Shown: piece by piece, positions 59,101 through 64,000 of the stretch
Position numbering within the stretch: position 1 is the stretch's first letter
Layout of the letters: every line of letters starts with the position of its first letter
Origin: Rostratula benghalensis
Taxonomy: Eukaryota; Chordata; Aves; Charadriiformes; Rostratulidae
Length of the DNA: 64,000 bases
Assembly: GCA_013399305.1 (NCBI GenBank)
Contig: VXAI01000244.1
Location: 91,564-155,563 of the forward strand
Reading direction: 5' to 3'
Notes under the pieces: model-generated
What the model saw: only the letters and a program-made list of their open reading frames with translations
Database searches by the model: none
What the model was told of the DNA's origin: nothing
Position numbers and translations under genes: made by a program

Positions 59101-62100
59101 GGCTGTGCTGGAGCTGTCTCACTTCACTTCTGTTGGGTTTCCCACCGCCTTTAATATTTTATGAATGTGTTTGGTGCTGCTCTCCGTAGAGATGGCTCTA
59201 TGGGAAGTAGAAGAAATCAAGAGTTTATTTTTAGAAGCTGCAAAAAGAGTTCAACCCAAGGCAAATGCAATTACTTCAGGTTGCACGCAGGCTTCTGAGA
59301 AGCTAAGAAGAAATATTTTCTAAATAGCAAATGCCCTAAAAACCTGTGCAGTGTAGCCACCGTGCAATGAGAGCATCCCCTAACCATCTGAGGAGCAGAT
59401 TTAATTCTGGGGGTGGGAGGTGGTGCTGGTGACTGCTGTGGACACCCCAACCCTGCAGCCCAGGACATGCCCCGGTCCCAGGCCCGGGGGGACCTGAGCG
59501 GCCAATGCTGCTCCTGGCAAAGCCCCCCTGCCTCTCTCAGCCTGGAAGCTCCCTCTGTCCTCTGGGGTATTTTCCTGGTTGAAGAGGCCTCCCCGATGCT
59601 GTTCCTGGATGAGTTTTAGGGCATTCATTGCCCGAAGCTTCTGGTGGGTTGTTTCTGGAGAGCTCGTGGCTGGGGAAGAGGAGAAGGGGTGGGCGAGAGC
59701 CTCCTCGGCTGAAAGCTTTCCCTCTGTAATTATCCTGAACAAGAGACTCTGAGCTAAATCTCTGTTTCTCTGGCTCTGCCTGAGCGAGCACAAAGAGGAG
59801 AAAAGGACTGAACCAGACAATTAAAACAAGCAATAAAATTGTACAGAGAGGGCCATGGAATGATTTTTCCTCGACACGCTCGCCCCCAACAAGTGCCACA
59901 TGCCCTGTGTATAAATAGCAGCTGCCCAGACTTGCTTAATCATCCCATTGTTGCTTTATAATATTAATTAAACATTCCTCTGGGATTGTTCGCATCCTAA
60001 TTAAGTCGGGAACTTACAAAAGACGGTGAGGAAACCAGCCCAGTGTGTGCTGGGGGAGGCACAACCCAATTCTGCTGAACTGTGTGCAACCATGTCCAAA
60101 AAAATTATTAAAATTGCAGGAGGACTGTGGTTAAAAGCATTTTTAATGCTCAGAAGCGATGGGGACTGTTTGGTTTACTGTCCTGGGGGACGGACAGGCT
60201 CTTTGCTGCGGGGGTGTCTGGAGGGAGAGCTGTCTGGGCGCGCTGGAAGGGACGGGTGTCTCCCCCCGGCAGTGAGACACGAGGGGCTCGTCCCTGGCAG
60301 AATCCCACCCGTATCAAAGGGCCAATTAATCTGCAGCTGCTCCGCCAGGGGGGACGGGGACGGCGGGGGATGAGGAGCTTCTTGAATGGCAGCAGCTGGG
60401 GCTGGGGCTGCAGCATCGCCCCCTCCCATGAGGCAGGGAGTCCTGGAAACCCCGGTGGGGCCGGGGGCTCTGCGGTTGGGGGCCCAGAAATGGACCTGCC
60501 TCAAACCCCGTTGCTAATTCTGTACTGCAGGGCCATCCCAGCCCCTCTGGAGTCTCCGGTGCTGGGGGACAGACCGGCCCATGCCCTGCCCAAACCTCCC
60601 CCAAGGGAAGGAGCTGCTGCGGTCACATCCCCTCCCCGCTGGCTGGGCTGGGGCTCGACCTCCCCATCTTCTCCTTTCATGTCCTGAGGAAGACTCGAGC
60701 ACATTGTTCCAACTCAGACTCATGCACCCTGCAGGGACGTACTACGAATCACTTCCCAAATTATGTGAGTAATTAAAATCAATGAGAGGGTATCCTGTTA
60801 AATAACGCAATTAGATGAGCCTAGCAAGCAGGATGAGTGCAATAGCGCTTTTGTTCTCCTGCCTGGAGACAGCTTTTAACTCTTTCCCCCTTGTCTCTTC
60901 CCCAGGGAAGGTGGGGAGGGCGTCCCCAGCCGTGCTGCTCCGCACGCTCCCCTCTCACCATCACTGGGGTTATTCCAGGATCTCCAAAGCCTCTGCTGGC
61001 TCCCTCCAGGGCTTCTTCCAGACACAGGATTTTCTCTCCCCCTCAGCCTCCATCTCTGTTACGTGCAGGACACGGGCGACGCTGCAACTCGAAGCCCATG
61101 AGCTGAAAAACCAGAGCCCATGGAGCTGAGCGTCCACTTTAATTTAAGACCAAGGCAAATGGAAACGTGTCCCGTGCGGTGCCGCGCTCCAGCGCCTGGA
61201 TTGTAAACGGAGGGCCCCCCGGGGGGGAAATGAGAATTAATCTTGATGTGCATTAATGAATTGTCTGAGCCCTGAGGAGGAGGTGCAGCTGCAGGTACCT
61301 GGTGTGGAGGAAATCTCCCAGTCCAGGTGTTTTCCCACTGCATAAACTGGGATGTTGGGGTCGGGAAGGGGCAGCAGGAGCTCGGGCTGGGTCAGCAGCG
61401 GGGACCAAAGGACTGGGTCTACAAACCTGTACTGTGGGTTGGACACGTTCTCTTAACTCCAGAAGAAACTAAATGGCTCAGGAACCCAAGTGCTAGGAGT
61501 CATTTTTGTTCTATTTCTGTCTGTTTTGGGGCAGGGGCTGAAGCCTCAGTCCAATAGGAGCCACACATGGAGGGCTCCTTCTGCATGGAGTGCTATTAAC
61601 TCCAAGGGGGCTCTGGGCAGCGTGAAGGCATCTGGCCAGATGGCTCTCATGCTCTCATTGCAGGGCTGGGATCTAAATAATTAATTTATAGTATTGTGTT
61701 CATGACTTTGCTGTTTCCCAAAGGAAGCACCGAAAAGTCCTTAACTTGGTGGTTATTTTTTCCAGCTGCGATGTCCGCAGAGCTGGGAGTCTATGATTTC
61801 TGTTTTATTTTAAGCTTGTTTGTGATTTTCCAAGGTAGTGAACTGATGCAAAGATGTGTCACATCCAATTACACTTGTCACATTAAATCATATTATGGCA
61901 AAAAACCTGAACCCCCCGCTGGGAACATAATCCCCTCCGGTGGGGAGAGGAGGGACCGTACCTTTGAGGTGCTGCAGGAGTGACACAAAAGCATTTAGGG
62001 ATAAAACAACCACCACGTTGGGCAACTGCTGCTCTTGGTCCCAGCCTCTCCTCCTGGAGCTCCCCTCTGCCTGCGGAGCCCCAGGAGGTGACAGCCCTCT

Positions 62101-63189
62101 GTTCTGCCGCCTTCAGCCTCCACGGCGGCTGTCACCACAGAGCAAAGGGACTAATTAAACCTGACAGAATGTCACGTTCGTTATCTCTAGGTTTGAAATG
62201 TCACATTGCTAACTCCAGCCCGATGTCGTGGATGCAGCGAAGCCCTCTGGGAAGGTCCAGCCTGAATTTCCAGCTTGGTCTGTTAATGAGGGAGCAGATC
62301 TCCCCCCCGGCTGCCTGAGCATGGGACCCCCCCGAGCCCCCCAGGGCCAGCACCAGAGAGGGGTGATAAAACAGTGTGAACCCCCTCTGTGCCATGAGCA
62401 CCAGCTCTGCTCCTGCAAGGGTGGCTCCTCTGCCTGCGGGGACCCTATGCCAGCTGCAGGAGGAGGTGACCCTGATGACCAGAAGCTGCTCTCCCTCCAC
62501 TCCCACACCACATCCAGCCCCGGTGGCGGGGTCAGAGTGGGCTTTGGTGCAAAGAACAGGGTGAGGTGGGCAGGGACCCCTCTGCCTCCCCTCTGCATCC
62601 TGGAGCCTGTGTCCTGCTGGCGGAGGGGGAGTTCATTGTGCATTTATAGCGTGTTGGGAAGCGCCTCCTAAATTCACCTCCAGCTGGCTCAAGGTGAAGA
62701 CCAACACAGGATCAGACGTTTCTTCTTCCTGGGATATTGATTTTCCCCCTTTCACTTTCCTGTTCAGCAAAAGCCAAGAAATCTGAGCCCACCCAGGGCT
62801 TTGCTCAATACTGATATTGCAGGACACGCTCCCGAAATGGGCACAGATGAGCAGATGCTGGAGTGGGCCAGGACTGAGCCCCCCGGGTGCAAGAAGGCGA
62901 GCGAGGGGCCGAGGGGATCAGCCTCCCTGGGGCCAGGGCAGAGCCAAGGGGCTGGGGGGGGGGCTCCCCCAGTGCAGCCACAACCCAGGCTCGGCAGAGG
63001 CAAAGCACTGCAGAAAACTGGGGCTTATTTATGCTTTAAAACCTACACACGGGGCTGCCTGCCAGCTGGAAGGGGGTACAACTGCTTCCTTAGAAATGCC
63101 ACGTGGATACAAATGAACTCGATCAAAAGGAAAGAAAAAGAAAATACGGCCTCTTTCTGCAGAGGCAAGGACATCATGGATTGGTTTTA
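56105..63189. other. Flanking DNA downstream of RAP1A, no gene recognised
   Basis: In human the next gene is INKA2 on the opposite strand. I searched the minus-strand frames for its conserved segments (FADLVGNWLDLPE and ANIFKKFLRSVRP) and did not see them. This stretch may include its 3' UTR or be plain intergenic DNA. A short AT-rich block at 59880-60020 (TAATATTAATTAAACATT) could be regulatory. Confidence 0.45.
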
Positions 63190-63305
63190 GGTGGCCCTGT
63201 GAGGAGCAGGGAGTTAGACTCGATGATCCCCTATGGGAACTTCCCAACTCGAGATATTTGATGACTGTAACTTCTATTCTATAACTAATATTCTATAACT
63301 TCTAG
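63190..63305 (+). mobile_element. CR1-type LINE, 3' end fragment
   Basis: GAGGAGCAGGGAGTTAGACT, CGATGATCCCCTATGGGAAC and TTCCCAACTCGAGATATTTG follow in order. This is the classic end of avian CR1 elements, where the product reads 'gttggactcgatgatcc...tccaactcgagatattctatg'. The degenerate TTCTATAACT repeats at about 63282-63301 fit the short tandem tail that CR1 carries instead of poly-A. CR1 copies are nearly always 5'-truncated, as here; no reverse transcriptase frame is present. Confidence 0.85.
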
Positions 63306-63934
63306 GACTATGACTAAAGGAGTGTGGCCCAGTTTTTGGGAGCGTTGCTTAAAGAAGCAGAAGAGATTCTGCTGCTGATTAATAATAGAATGAAGGTGGC
63401 AGGGAATGTGCTGGAGTGAATAAAGCACTGCTGGGCTCTGAATAAAATGGGTCTTAGTTCAGCAAGGATGGGGCAATTGATTTCTTTCCTGCTGGACTCA
63501 GTGCACGGGGAATTGAGGGGAGATTGTTGAATTTGCTCAGTCTCCAGTCAGAAAGGCTTTCAGGCTCGTTAGGCACATCAGCAGGGATGGTTAACGGGGA
63601 CAGAGCTGAGTACCCTTAGGGGAGGTGAGTGCTGGCCCCGGGGGGGCTTCAGCAGCGGCAGAGATTTGCAGGCAGAGATTTGCAGGGCGTGTGGGCTCCT
63701 CGGCTGTGGTGGGTAAATTGGAAATACAGCCTGTGTCAGTGGGAAAGGAAAACACGACAGGCAGCAGCCAGCCTGTATTTTCCTTATTTTCCTTTCCTCT
63801 TGCTCAGCATTAGCTTAAGAAGCCCCATCCCATTGTCAGAAGAAAAAGCTGTGAAATGGTTTTGAAAATAAAGGCACATTTAATTACAGGCACATTGGAG
63901 AGCCTTCTGGAGGCCATCTGGCTGGTGGAGCGGG

Positions 63935-64000
63935 GTGTTGGGAGGGAAAGGGAAGGGGAAGGGGAAGAAAAAGGGGAAAGGGAGGAAGAAGAGGAAGGGG
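63935..64000. repeat. Purine-rich GGGAAA-type repeat, reaching the right edge
   Basis: A continuous run of G and A, with units such as GGGAAAGGGAAGGGGAAGG, continues to the end of the window. The full length is unknown. Confidence 0.9.

Noticed and set aside
59537..59899. Minus-strand frame with a hydrophobic stretch (TILLLVLIVWFSPFLLFVLA)
   Set aside because: It looks like a membrane segment, but there is no family match, no splice context and the tail is unremarkable; the AT-rich source gives hydrophobic codons by chance.

Overview
The window looks like bird nuclear DNA, probably from a GC-rich microchromosome. It has long introns and intergenic DNA, a vertebrate adenosine A3 receptor and RAP1A with canonical GT-AG introns, and a CR1-type retroposon 3' end near the right edge, which is typical of birds and reptiles. 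The ADORA3-RAP1A neighbourhood is also found on human 1p13.2, and as I recall on chicken chromosome 26; the species itself cannot be read from the sequence.

Layout: (1) 1-282, minus strand: the first coding exon of ADORA3, running off the left edge. (2) 1780 to about 2800, plus strand: a decayed two-exon A3-like receptor copy, head-to-head with ADORA3. (3) About 2.8-21.5 kb: intergenic DNA with no supportable gene, holding two MIR-like ancient SINE fragments, a few simple repeats, an isolated GC-rich patch and an AT-rich block that may be a conserved enhancer. (4) 21.5-23.0 kb: a CpG island broken by a 510-base assembly gap, probably the RAP1A promoter region. (5) 24.2-54.2 kb: RAP1A on the plus strand. 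It has a candidate noncoding first exon ending at 24573, a candidate second 5' UTR exon at 37669-37738, six coding exons between 41632 and 52215 that join into a complete 184-codon frame, and a last noncoding exon from 53198 carrying the AT-rich 3' UTR. (6) 54.2-64 kb: flanking DNA with no recognised gene, polypyrimidine repeats, a CR1 end and a purine-rich tail.

Two transcription units can therefore be supported, plus one pseudogene. ADORA3 is a Gi-coupled surface receptor for adenosine. RAP1A is a Ras-family GTPase switch for integrin adhesion, cell junctions and cAMP/EPAC signalling. They are neighbours transcribed away from each other, and nothing here suggests co-regulation. The most interesting points are the inverted receptor pseudogene, two upstream reading frames that would overlap the RAP1A start codon if the 5' exons are joined as proposed, an intron in the RAP1A 3' UTR placed just below the usual NMD distance, and a pair of RFX-like sites between the CpG island and exon 1. 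I found no new multi-gene system, and I do not claim one.
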